A stretch of DNA of 64,000 bases from Fimbriimonadaceae bacterium (GTDB taxonomy: Bacteria > Armatimonadota > Fimbriimonadia > Fimbriimonadales > Fimbriimonadaceae): positions 186,001 to 250,000 of the forward strand of contig JAHCHO010000005.1 in NCBI GenBank assembly GCA_026129685.1. The letters are read 5' to 3'. This document shows, one piece after another, positions 16,989 to 25,445 of the stretch. Both the position numbers and the translations under genes were made by a program. The stretch's first letter is position 1. The number at the start of each line of letters is the position of its first letter. The notes under the pieces were generated by a model that was not told the origin of the DNA, searched no databases, and saw nothing but the letters and a program-made list of their open reading frames with translations.

Positions 16989-18049
16989 ACGGCTTCCTCG
17001 TCGAACACGACCGCCACCTTACCGCACTTGCCTTCCGCCATCAGGGAGTACGCGTCGGCGACGCGCCCGAGGGGAAGCCGGTGGGTGATGAGGGACGCCG
17101 GGTGGAGGTTCCAGCGTTCGAGGCGTTCGACCAGTTCCTCCATGAGCCAGACGCTCGTGACCCAAGAACCATGGATCTTCTTCTGTTCGTGGATCAGGTC
17201 TGGCGACGGCAGGAACGAGCAGGCGTTGCCCTCGCCGACCAGCGCGCAGTCGCCCCACTTTCGGGTCGCCTGGATCGCGATGCGTCGGCCACCCTCGTTG
17301 GCGGAGCACTCGATCGCCTTCTCGCACCCGAAGCCGCCCGTCAGGGCGCGGACTTGCTCGACGGTGTCGGGTCCGGGAGCCACGACGTGGTCGACCAACC
17401 CGAGACGGACCGCAAGGTCCGCGCGCTCGGGCACCGGGTCCACCCCGATCCGCAGGTTCGCCCCCATCGCTCGGGCGAGCATGAGGGCGGCGAGACCCAC
17501 CGGACCGAGGCCGGTGACGAGCACCGCGTCGTCCCCCGAAACGCCGATCTTGCGGATCGCCTCGTAGACGGTGCCGAACCCGCACGCCACCTGGGCGCCG
17601 TCCGCGTAGGTGAGCGAATCCGGGAGGGCGACGAGGTCCTTCTCCTCGGCCAGCATGTATTCCGCCATGCCGCCGTCGCGTTGCCAACCATAGGCGCGGC
17701 GGAAGGGGCTGGTGCACGAGATCATGTAGCCCCGCCGACAGTCGTTGCACACCCCGCATCCCGAGATGTGATAGATCAGGACGCGATCGCCCTCCTTGAA
17801 GCGGCGGAGGCCGGGACCCACGGCGACGATCTGGCCCGCAGGTTCGTGGCCTGCGATCATCCCTGGTTGGTAGCCTTCGGGTCCCTTGCCGAGATGCTCG
17901 CGGTAGATGCAGCGGATGTCGCTCCCGCAGATCGTCGACGCCTTGACCTTGATCAGGACCTCCCCGTGACCGGGCTCGGGGACCGGGAACTCCCGGAGTT
18001 GGGCCGTGCTGTCGCCCGGCAGGATTGCGCCCATCATCGTCGTCGCCAT
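16985..18049 (-). CDS. Zinc-dependent medium-chain alcohol dehydrogenase
   Basis: This is an NAD(P)-dependent alcohol/polyol dehydrogenase of the MDR family, 354 residues. Catalytic zinc ligands are seen in STICGSDIRC and GHEPAG. The structural zinc lobe is the four-Cys cluster in GCGVCNDCRRGYMISC, and the cofactor site is VTGLGPVGLAALMLARAMG. The substrate is unknown. It could be a sugar alcohol or secondary alcohol, since the closest-looking families include sorbitol and threonine dehydrogenases. The start at 18049 follows AAAAGG and gives MATTMMGAIL. The stop overlaps pdxT at CTAG. Confidence 0.9.
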   Translation of the reverse strand: MATTMMGAILPGDSTAQLREFPVPEPGHGEVLIKVKASTICGSDIRCIYREHLGKGPEGYQPGMIAGHEPAGQIVAVGPGLRRFKEGDRVLIYHISGCGVCNDCRRGYMISCTSPFRRAYGWQRDGGMAEYMLAEEKDLVALPDSLTYADGAQVACGFGTVYEAIRKIGVSGDDAVLVTGLGPVGLAALMLARAMGANLRIGVDPVPERADLAVRLGLVDHVVAPGPDTVEQVRALTGGFGCEKAIECSANEGGRRIAIQATRKWGDCALVGEGNACSFLPSPDLIHEQKKIHGSWVTSVWLMEELVERLERWNLHPASLITHRLPLGRVADAYSLMAEGKCGKVAVVFDEEAV

Positions 18050-18103
18050 CGTGTCGCCTTTTGCCGAGGCTACCAGCACGGGACGCGCGGACCACAATGG
18101 GTA

Positions 18104-18670
18104 GTGCTTTGGTGCGTCCTCGTCCTAATCGGCGGCCATTCGGAGGTGGTGGTGGATTCGTCGCTGACCCGCGAGCTGGCCCTGGCGGGGTCGTCCGCCC
18201 CTCGGTCGGTTCTGGCGCGGCAGGCCTTGGTCGAGGTCGGCTACGTCGGCTTTGACGGCAAGCCGCACCGGGGGCAGCTCGTGGTGGATCGGTCCTTGGC
18301 GCGCGAGGTTCGGGCGATCTTCGCCGAGATCGAGCGCGCGCGCTTTCCGATCGCTCGCGCGATTCCTGCCGTCGCCTATGGTTGGGACGATCTTGCTTCG
18401 ATGCGGGCGAACGCGACGACGGGCTTCAACCACCGCCCGGTCGCGGGCACGCGGGTTCGTTCGGCCCACGCGAGGGGCAGGGCGATCGACCTCAACCCCA
18501 TTCAGAACCCGCACCTGGGTCGCGACCGCCTTGGCCTGACCTACGACCCCAAACGACCCGGAACCGTCGTCCAGGGCTCGGCGGTCGTACGGGCGTTCAA
18601 GTCGCGGGGATGGCGCTGGGGCGGCGAGTGGCGCCGCTCCCAGGACACGATGCACTTCGAGAAGCCGTGA
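18104..18670 (+). CDS. M15 family peptidase (D-Ala-D-Ala carboxypeptidase type), exported
   Basis: This is a zinc peptidase likely to trim peptidoglycan stem peptides. The zinc motif SAHARGRAIDLNP supplies His and Asp, and DTMHFEKP near the C-terminus supplies the second His, as in VanY/L-Ala-D-Glu peptidases. The GTG start at 18104 gives a short hydrophobic leader (LWCVLVLIGG). The start is uncertain: CACAAT lies five bases before it, which fits a leaderless promoter, and no Shine-Dalgarno is present. Length is about 188 residues. It converges with the S41 protease. Confidence 0.82.
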   Translation: MLWCVLVLIGGHSEVVVDSSLTRELALAGSSAPRSVLARQALVEVGYVGFDGKPHRGQLVVDRSLAREVRAIFAEIERARFPIARAIPAVAYGWDDLASMRANATTGFNHRPVAGTRVRSAHARGRAIDLNPIQNPHLGRDRLGLTYDPKRPGTVVQGSAVVRAFKSRGWRWGGEWRRSQDTMHFEKP

Positions 18671-18674
18671 GGAC

Positions 18675-19922
18675 CTACTTCTTCACGATCGTCCGCAGGA
18701 CCTCGAGCGCCTTTTCGACGCCTTGGTCCTTCTCGAACGGGCGCGGCGAAGGAGCCTCGTAGTCCACCTTCACCCCGTTGCCCTCGATCCGCAATCCGCC
18801 GATCGAAACGTAGTCGGTGACCGGGTACTGAAGCTGGAAGCCGTGCACGAGCGGCACGATGAACGAGGCCAGCACCGCGCCCGCCGAGCGCGACCCGATT
18901 ACCGGCGCGTTCGCCTTCTCCTTCAGGGCCGCCGCCACGATTTCCGAGGCCGATCCGGAGCCGGCGTTGACGAGTACCGCTTTCGGACCGGTGAATACCG
19001 GACGATCGGTTTCCCAGGTCTTGAGCTTGCCGGGCACCCACTTCGCGACCGCCACGATGTCCTTGGGGTCGCCTTTGGTCTCTTCGACGAACCTTTCGAC
19101 CTGCTCCTTGCTCACGAACGCGCCCACTTCGGTCCCCGCCGGAAGGATGTAGTTCAGCAAGTGGAGCATGTTCAGGACGGCGCCGCCGCCGTTCGACCGG
19201 AGGTCGAGTACCAGGTTCTTGGCCTTCTTCTCCTGAATCTCGGCGAAGAGCTTGTCTACATGGTCGCGGTCGTAGCTCATGTCGAAGGTCGGGATCGTAA
19301 GGACGGCGGTGTCGGGGGCCGGCCACTCGAGCTTTTCGGGCACGACGGTGGAGAACTTGCGCCGGGTGATGGTGTAGTCCTTCTCCTTCCCGTCGGGCTT
19401 CTTGACCGTGATCACGACCTTGGTGCCCTCCTCGCCCGCGACTTGGCCGGTGGACTCGATCTTCTTGCCGTCCACTTTGATGAGGATGTCCTGCGGCTCG
19501 ATGCCGGCTTCTTTCGCGGGGCCGCCGTCGATAACGTCCACGATCAGCAAGCCTTCCTCATGGGGGTAGATGCGGACCCCGATGCCGACGGTCTTCCGGT
19601 CGATCCGGACCTGGGCCTGCTTCGGGGTGTGCAGCATGATGTGGCTGAACCCGAACTTGCGCAGGGCGGAGTTGATCGCGTCGGTGAACTCGTCGGCGGT
19701 CCCGGCCTTGTCGATCTCGGCCTGGTATTCCGAGACGAACGACGGCCACTTCGAAAAGTCGGCGCCGCTGGCGAACGCCCGCTCGGTGACGATTCGGCCC
19801 ATGCGCTTGAGGACGTCCTCCTTGGTCTTCGCGTCGATGTCTTGGGCGAACGACGGCGCGGAGAACAGGAGAAGCGCCCCCAGCAGGGGCAGGAAGCGAC
19901 GCGGGCGGGTTTCCAGTGGCAT
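18675..19922 (-). CDS. S41 family C-terminal-processing-type protease
   Basis: This is an exported serine protease of 415 residues. The ATG at 19922 starts a signal peptide (RFLPLLGALLLFSAPSFA). A helical N-terminal region follows, then a PDZ domain (about 95-185: GIGVRIYP through PQDILIKVDG). The peptidase core has LDLRSNGGG and the catalytic Ser in NAGSGSASEIV, with the Lys partner expected about 25 residues on; GSRSAGAVL lacks Lys at the usual place. That residue deserves a check, because loss of the Lys would change or abolish the Ser-Lys dyad. Confidence 0.88.
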   Translation of the reverse strand: MPLETRPRRFLPLLGALLLFSAPSFAQDIDAKTKEDVLKRMGRIVTERAFASGADFSKWPSFVSEYQAEIDKAGTADEFTDAINSALRKFGFSHIMLHTPKQAQVRIDRKTVGIGVRIYPHEEGLLIVDVIDGGPAKEAGIEPQDILIKVDGKKIESTGQVAGEEGTKVVITVKKPDGKEKDYTITRRKFSTVVPEKLEWPAPDTAVLTIPTFDMSYDRDHVDKLFAEIQEKKAKNLVLDLRSNGGGAVLNMLHLLNYILPAGTEVGAFVSKEQVERFVEETKGDPKDIVAVAKWVPGKLKTWETDRPVFTGPKAVLVNAGSGSASEIVAAALKEKANAPVIGSRSAGAVLASFIVPLVHGFQLQYPVTDYVSIGGLRIEGNGVKVDYEAPSPRPFEKDQGVEKALEVLRTIVKK

Positions 19923-19985
19923 GGCTATCGTCCAATACGAACGAGGCGTTCGCAAAGTTCATTATTGTGCGAACGACCGGAAAAC

Positions 19986-22157
19986 ATGAATCTCGACCGT
20001 CTCCTTCGACGCGACAAGTGGTTTCTCTCCAACGGGCGGGCGTGCCTCGCGGCGTCCCCGTTCCCCCGCTGGCTCGCCACCCCCGGCTACTGGGACGAGG
20101 TCTACTTCGCCGACGTCAGGATCCCCCGGGCGTTCACCGTGCTCTTCGTACGCGACGGTCGTCCGGTTCGTGCGACGACCTCTCCCGACCGTGAGTGGCG
20201 TCCGGACCGGCTCGTGCTGGAGCACGCGGTGGGCGGCGCGCGCATTCGGGAGCGGCGGTTCGTCCACCCCGCGAACGCATGGACGAGCGAGTTTCAACTC
20301 ACCGACGGGCCGGGAGTCGATCTCCTCGTGTGGACGCTCCTGCCGACCCAGCCGGAAGGTCCGGGCACGCCGTGGCAAAGCGCCTCGCTGAGCGAACCGG
20401 TCGAGGAAGCCGTCGGTTTGCGGTGGGACACACGGTGGCCGGAGGAGTTGGCACCGGATCGGACGGCGGTCGAGGGCGAGCTTTTGTCCGACGCGCGCGG
20501 CCTCGGTCCATCCGTCCCGGTGTTCTTGGCCCTCGGAGCGAGCGGGCGGCGGTTGGACTACACCATCAGCGTCGCCCAGCGGCACGACGAGTCCCCGCTA
20601 TGGGAAACCTCCGTACTCCCTGAGAAACTGCGTGACGGGCGTCTGGCCAACGAGGCGAAGGCGAGCGGGGAGGGCCTGTTGCACGTCGTCCAGCGGTACC
20701 GCCTGGAACCCGGCCAGACGGTCCGAGTGGCCTGCGGAGCGGGTCTATCGCCGGCCGACGCTCGACGAGCCCTCGATTCGGCGCGCGAGCCCGACGCGCT
20801 CGACGCGACCTCCGACGACTGGACGACGTGGTTCGAGTCCTTGCCCGGCTTCCGCTGCGACGATCCCTACCTTGAGGCCGCTTACGCCTACCGGGCGTAC
20901 GGGCTACGGCTCAATACGGTGGACGTTCCCGGCTTGCCGAATCTGGGCCGACCCTTCGTCGCGGAGGGGATCGGCTTCTTCCGAAACTTCATCACCTACT
21001 CGTCGCAAGCGATGTTGCGAGAAGTCGCCTGGTGTCGCGACCCGCGCCTCGCGGTCGGCATTCTCGACAACCTCGTCGCGGCGCAACGTCCCGACGGCTC
21101 CTTTCCCGGGCACACCTACTCCGGCCGTCCGGCCCGCGACTTCTACCACGCCGATTTCGCCACCCCGATCCGGCGGCTCGAGAAGCTCCATCCGGGAGCC
21201 GTGCGTGCCGAGCATCGGCAGGCGCTCGCCCGGTACGCCGAGTACTTCGTCCGGGAACGGACGCACGGCGCGCGACCGGAGAGCGAACCCACGCTCTACG
21301 ACGTGTTCGACCAGAACGAGACGGGGCAGGAGTACATGTCGCGCTACCTGTTCGCTTCGGATCGGGCCGACGAGTGGGGGGCGTTCCGCGTCTCCGGCGT
21401 GGACGCGACCACGTACGCCGCCCTCCTGTTCGTCTATCTGGCGGAGCGAAACCCCGCCGAGCCCCGGTGGAGAAACCTGGCGAACATGGCGATCGCCGGA
21501 TTGGCAGAACGGTGCTGGGACCCGGAATCCGCGTTCTTCAGCGACGTGTCCACCGACGGGCGGCGCTCGCCCATGCGCCCGGGCACCGGAATGTACCCCT
21601 TCCTGCTCCCGGAAGCGTTGGGCGCCCGGGAGGCGCTCGACCGGTGGCTGCTCGACGAACGCGAGTTCTGGCTGCCCGCCGGTTTCCCGGCGACCGCCAA
21701 AAGCGACCCGACCTTCCGTCCGGACGCCGAATGGAAGGAGCGGCGGCACAACTGCCCTTGGAACGGGCGAAGCTGGCCGATGGCGAACAGCCACCTGGTC
21801 GAGGCCTTGGCGACGGCGGCCCGGAGGCGGTTCCCCGACCTGCTTCCGAGGGCGGGGGAAGCGCTGCAGAAGGCGGTCCGGCTCCTCTTCCACGAGGCGG
21901 ACCCTTCGCGACCGAACTGCTTCGAGCACTACAACCCGGTCACGGGCGTTCCCGCCCTTTACCGGGGCTACGACGACTACATGCACAGCTGGGTTCTCGA
22001 CCTCGTCCTCCGCGAGGCGGTCGGGATTCGTGAATCCGGCGGGGTCGAACCCTTGCCGATGGGGGTCGCGTTCGAGTGCGACCAGTTGCCCCCTGGGTTG
22101 GGTATCGAGCGGGTCTCAAGCGACGGACGCCGAGTCGACGTCGTGCGACGGGGGTAG
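19986..22157 (+). CDS. Six-hairpin glycosidase (MGH1 / GH63-like)
   Basis: This large (723 residue) cytoplasmic-looking alpha-toroid glycosidase has no signal peptide. The N-terminal ~280 residues look like a beta-sandwich. The C-terminal toroid contains EGIGFFRNFITYSSQAML, FDQNETGQEYMSRY and the acid-rich HNCPWNGRSWPMANSHL segment common in GH63 and MGH1-like enzymes. The frame extends far upstream in the same register but without protein-like sequence, so the start was set at the ATG at 19986, where family-like sequence begins. Substrate is not inferable; mannosyl- or glucosylglycerate-type or plant-oligosaccharide substrates are possible. Confidence 0.8.
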   Translation: MNLDRLLRRDKWFLSNGRACLAASPFPRWLATPGYWDEVYFADVRIPRAFTVLFVRDGRPVRATTSPDREWRPDRLVLEHAVGGARIRERRFVHPANAWTSEFQLTDGPGVDLLVWTLLPTQPEGPGTPWQSASLSEPVEEAVGLRWDTRWPEELAPDRTAVEGELLSDARGLGPSVPVFLALGASGRRLDYTISVAQRHDESPLWETSVLPEKLRDGRLANEAKASGEGLLHVVQRYRLEPGQTVRVACGAGLSPADARRALDSAREPDALDATSDDWTTWFESLPGFRCDDPYLEAAYAYRAYGLRLNTVDVPGLPNLGRPFVAEGIGFFRNFITYSSQAMLREVAWCRDPRLAVGILDNLVAAQRPDGSFPGHTYSGRPARDFYHADFATPIRRLEKLHPGAVRAEHRQALARYAEYFVRERTHGARPESEPTLYDVFDQNETGQEYMSRYLFASDRADEWGAFRVSGVDATTYAALLFVYLAERNPAEPRWRNLANMAIAGLAERCWDPESAFFSDVSTDGRRSPMRPGTGMYPFLLPEALGAREALDRWLLDEREFWLPAGFPATAKSDPTFRPDAEWKERRHNCPWNGRSWPMANSHLVEALATAARRRFPDLLPRAGEALQKAVRLLFHEADPSRPNCFEHYNPVTGVPALYRGYDDYMHSWVLDLVLREAVGIRESGGVEPLPMGVAFECDQLPPGLGIERVSSDGRRVDVVRRG

Positions 22158-22270
22158 ATCGATCGCGCCCGGACCGAGAATACGTGGTACAACCGTCGCA
22201 TTCCGGCGGACCGCTCGAACGATTCGGATTTCCGTTCGTAGAAATAGGTTCGCAGGGCACCTGAAACGCA

Positions 22271-22657
22271 ATGATCACTTTGACCGAACGAGCGGCGTGC
22301 GAGCTGAAAGAGCTCATGATCCAAGAGAACAAGGCCTCCGCGTACCTACGTGTGTGGGTGGCCGGCGGCGGGTGTTCCGGGCTGTCCTACGGCATGGCCC
22401 TGGACGACGGTCAGCCGGAGGAGGGCGACCAGGCTTTTGAGTCGGAGGGCGTGAGGCTCCTCGTGGACGACCTGAGCCTCAAATACATGGCGGGCGCCTC
22501 CGTGGACTATATCGACGACGCGATGGGCGGTGGCTTCAAGATCGAAAACCCGAACGCCGTATCCTCGTGCGGCTGCGGTTCCTCCTTCCAAGCGGCGGAC
22601 GGCGAGGAAATGCCCGCCGGGGGCGGCGGTTGCGGCGGTTGCGGCTGCCGAAGCTGA
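22271..22657 (+). CDS. A-type iron-sulfur carrier (HesB/IscA/ErpA family) with Cys-rich tail
   Basis: It delivers Fe-S clusters to apo-enzymes. The A-type fold of about 107 residues holds the three ligand cysteines: GGGCSGLSYGMAL, then CGCGSSF. Beyond the usual end, a 20-residue extension finishes in GGGGCGGCGCRS, adding three more cysteines close to the active pair. The extension is unusual and might bind metal or a partner. Other suf/isc genes are absent here, although a cysteine desulfurase lies at 57 kb. A terminator follows. Confidence 0.93.
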   Translation: MITLTERAACELKELMIQENKASAYLRVWVAGGGCSGLSYGMALDDGQPEEGDQAFESEGVRLLVDDLSLKYMAGASVDYIDDAMGGGFKIENPNAVSSCGCGSSFQAADGEEMPAGGGGCGGCGCRS

Positions 22658-22680
22658 TCCCGCTCGCATCGCTCATTCAG

Positions 22681-22709
22681 AACGGCTCACCCAATGGGTG
22701 GGCCGTTTT
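22681..22709 (+). terminator. Rho-independent terminator after the A-type carrier gene
   Basis: AACGGC and CACCC pair with GGGTG and GCCGTT around a three-base loop, with one T-G pair in the stem, and the stem runs into TTTTG. It lies 24 bases after the stop codon. Confidence 0.8.
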
Positions 22710-22789
22710 GGCGAGAAGTGCGCCCACAAAATCGCAGAGCCCCGCCGCGCGACGCGCGACGAGGCTCCCAACGTTGACGAACAGCGCGA

Positions 22790-22924
22790 CTAGCTGCCTT
22801 CGGCCTTGGGGGTTTCGGTCTTGGTGTCCGCGGGCTTCTCGGCGTCACCGCCGCCCTGCTGACAACCCGAAACGACCACACCAAGAGCGGCAACGGCAAG
22901 CAGAATCGCAAAAATCTTCTTCAT
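22790..22924 (-). CDS. Small 44-residue lipoprotein
   Basis: The signal MKKIFAILLAVAALGVVVSGC ends at a lipobox Cys, followed by a Gln/Gly start and a highly charged, disordered-looking 22-residue tail (DAEKPADTKTETPKAEGS). GGAGGTG lies about ten bases before the ATG at 22924. Longer in-frame starts would put the signal sequence in the middle, so they were rejected. Function is unknown. It resembles the minimal entericidin-like or orphan lipoproteins common in bacteria. The 22925-23140 gap upstream of it holds nothing else I can support. Confidence 0.7.
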   Translation of the reverse strand: MKKIFAILLAVAALGVVVSGCQQGGGDAEKPADTKTETPKAEGS

Positions 22925-23140
22925 ATGTCCAGACACCTCCGACGTTTGGGCTTCGGGCAATCCAGGAAAACCCGAGCGGTTGCGGCAAGGCCGCGAACCC
23001 TTTATACCAAAGAATCCGACCAGAACAAGGGGTTCTTTCGGAAAAGTCGCGACCGTCTCACCGATCGAACCCAACATCCGGCGCCGTAGGGGGTTCCCGC
23101 CTGCCCTCGGAGGCGAGGTGATGGGCCTCAAGTCCCCAAC

Positions 23141-25285
23141 TCACGGGGCGGCGGGCTCGCCGACGAGGACCCCGCGCCCGTTCGTCCCAAGGTAGACCCG
23201 ACCGAAGACGCGAGGATCGCCGATGACCGTCCCGACGGTCCCGAACCGATGGCGCGCGTCGTCGATCCTCGTCCAACTCCGTCCGTCGTCCACCGACCGG
23301 AAGAGGCCGGAGGCCCCGCGCACGTTGCCCGCCAGGAAGAGGGTGGGACGGCGCGAACCGGGAGCCGGCTTGCCGAAGCCCATTGCGACCGCCGAGGTCA
23401 CCGGCCCGACCGGCGCGAACGTCCTGCCGCCGTCGGTCGAGCGGGACAGCCCGGAGTCGGTGGCCAGCCAGAGCTCGCCGGATCGGGTCGGATGGGCCCG
23501 AATCCGATCGCGTCCACGGGGCAGATCGGTCGCCCCTTCGGTGAACGAGAGACCCCCGTCCTTGCTGGCATAGACGGAGCGTGTCGCCGCGCGGTAGCCG
23601 TAGAAGCGGTTCGGCGACGACCGATCCGCGATGACCGACAAGCCCATCGGCCCCCCTTCGCACGGCTGCCACGTCGCGCCGAGGTCGGCCGACCGGTAGG
23701 GGGAGTGGCCTTGCGGGCACCACAGAACGACGCTCGCGTCGGCGGCGATGGCGACGGTGCCGCCTTGGGCGTTGCCGCCGGGTTCCGTCGCGAAGGGCTT
23801 CCAGGTTCGGCCCCCGTCCGAGGAGTAGCCCCCCCGACGCCGGTCCGACCCCGCTCGGCCGACCCGAACGATCCAAGCGGGTTTGCGCTCGGCAAAGTCG
23901 AGGCTGTCCGTGTTCCCGAGCATCGGGTTCGTCGTCATGCCTTTCGGCGGCGTTCGGTCCAGTCGCTCGTGGGTGAAGCCGCCGATGTCTCCGAGGCCGC
24001 TGATCAAGGGAGGACCCTGAGGCGGGCTGACGAGGTCGATCACCGCCGTCTCCTCCAAGCCCTGCGCCCGCACGGTCCAAACGGTCGGCTCGCCTCGGTC
24101 CGCCTTCGCCAAGTCCTCGGTACCCCAAATCGTCGCCCCCGTCACGAAGAGGGCGCGGTCGGGGCGGAAGGGGTCCATCGCCACGTCGCCGATCCACCAG
24201 CCGAATTTGGCCGTCTCCCCGCCCCAAGTGAGGTACGGCGCACCCGAACTGTCCATCACTGACTTCGCGGCGAGACTCACCCAGGTCTGCCCGCCATCGC
24301 GGGTTCGGAACACGTCGTCGCCCTTGGCCCACCGGTCGAGGGTGCTGACCAGAATGACGTCGGGATCGTTCGGGTCGACGGTGACGCCGGCATAGCCGAA
24401 ACGGTCGCCTTCTCCCGGACGAACGGGCGAAATGTCCCCCCACTTGCCGGTCGCCAGGTCGTGGGACCAGACCGCGCCGTTGGACACTCCGTTTGGACCG
24501 ACGCGGTCGCTGTAGGCGACGACGAGCCAGCCGTCCTTGGACCAGACGGCGTGGTGCGGCACTAGACCGAGCGGCTGGCCGGGGATCGGTCGCCACGATT
24601 CACCGCCATCGTCGCTCCGGTACAACGAGGTCCCTTCGATCGCCGCTCCGACAAGGATCGGCGTCGGCCCGAACGCCGGCTTCGGACCGTAGAGGACGAT
24701 GCCGAGTCCCGCTCCGTTGGCGATTCCCGCTTCGGGAAAGGTCGGGACGCGACTCCAGGTCGCGCCCGCGTCACGGCTGCGCCAGAGCCCGTCCTTCCGA
24801 GTTCCGAAGAGGACGGTTTCGCCGTTCTGCGGGTCCACCGCGAGGCGTTCGCCGATCGACCGGCCATCCATGTTGCCGCCCATCTTGAAAGGCAGGTCGG
24901 TACGCTGGAAAGTGCGACCCTGGTCCCGGCTGCGGACGATCTCCCCCGGACCGGCCCATTCGTTGGTGTAGGTTCCAAGCGCCAGGTAGAGGCGGTTCGG
25001 GTCGGAAGGGTCGAGGCCGATGCTCTCCACCCCGTACAGGTTCCAGTCAGGCTGGGCGACCCAGTCGTTCAGGGGAATCCAACGCTTCGATTTGGGGTCG
25101 AGCCGGTAGGCGCCGCCGATGTCGGTCCGAGCGTAGACAAGGTCCTTCTTGCTCGGGTGAAACTCGATCCCCGTCACAAACCCGCCCCCGACGATCTCCA
25201 CATTCCGCCATTGGTACGGCGCGGGTCCCTGGCTGGAGCCCGAGGCGGCGAGCGCTAGGAGCAAGGGACGGATGGTGCGATTCAT
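23141..25285 (-). CDS. Xyloglucan-active endoglucanase, GH74
   Basis: This is an inverting endo-xyloglucanase built from two seven-bladed propellers (714 residues). The GH74 hallmark VEIVGGGFVTGIEFHPSKKD leads to ARTDIGGAYRLD, whose Asp fits one catalytic acid. GLGDIGGFTHERLD holds the second, by analogy with characterised enzymes. Repeated Asp-box motifs (SRDQGRTF, SDDGGESWRP, STDGGRTFAP) mark blades. The ATG at 25285 (after AAAAGG) gives a weak signal peptide (TIRPLLLALAASGSSQG), so secretion is likely. It is divergent from the Tricorn-like gene. Confidence 0.9.
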   Translation of the reverse strand: MNRTIRPLLLALAASGSSQGPAPYQWRNVEIVGGGFVTGIEFHPSKKDLVYARTDIGGAYRLDPKSKRWIPLNDWVAQPDWNLYGVESIGLDPSDPNRLYLALGTYTNEWAGPGEIVRSRDQGRTFQRTDLPFKMGGNMDGRSIGERLAVDPQNGETVLFGTRKDGLWRSRDAGATWSRVPTFPEAGIANGAGLGIVLYGPKPAFGPTPILVGAAIEGTSLYRSDDGGESWRPIPGQPLGLVPHHAVWSKDGWLVVAYSDRVGPNGVSNGAVWSHDLATGKWGDISPVRPGEGDRFGYAGVTVDPNDPDVILVSTLDRWAKGDDVFRTRDGGQTWVSLAAKSVMDSSGAPYLTWGGETAKFGWWIGDVAMDPFRPDRALFVTGATIWGTEDLAKADRGEPTVWTVRAQGLEETAVIDLVSPPQGPPLISGLGDIGGFTHERLDRTPPKGMTTNPMLGNTDSLDFAERKPAWIVRVGRAGSDRRRGGYSSDGGRTWKPFATEPGGNAQGGTVAIAADASVVLWCPQGHSPYRSADLGATWQPCEGGPMGLSVIADRSSPNRFYGYRAATRSVYASKDGGLSFTEGATDLPRGRDRIRAHPTRSGELWLATDSGLSRSTDGGRTFAPVGPVTSAVAMGFGKPAPGSRRPTLFLAGNVRGASGLFRSVDDGRSWTRIDDARHRFGTVGTVIGDPRVFGRVYLGTNGRGVLVGEPAAP

Positions 25286-25445
25286 AGGCCTTTTGGGAAC
25301 CTTACCGCCCCGGCTCGACGTATCCCTCGTCGCCCGATCCAGTCCCTTGCGGACGAAGACGGGCCAAAAGGACCGTGAACCCCGAACCCAGGGGTAAAAC
25401 GCGGGGACCTCGTCACGACCACGACGACCGCACTTGGAGGCATTC

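Noticed and set aside
18723-19985. A 421-codon upstream extension of the six-hairpin glycosidase frame
   Set aside because: It lies antisense to the S41 protease, is low-complexity and has no ribosome site; recognisable protein begins at 19986.
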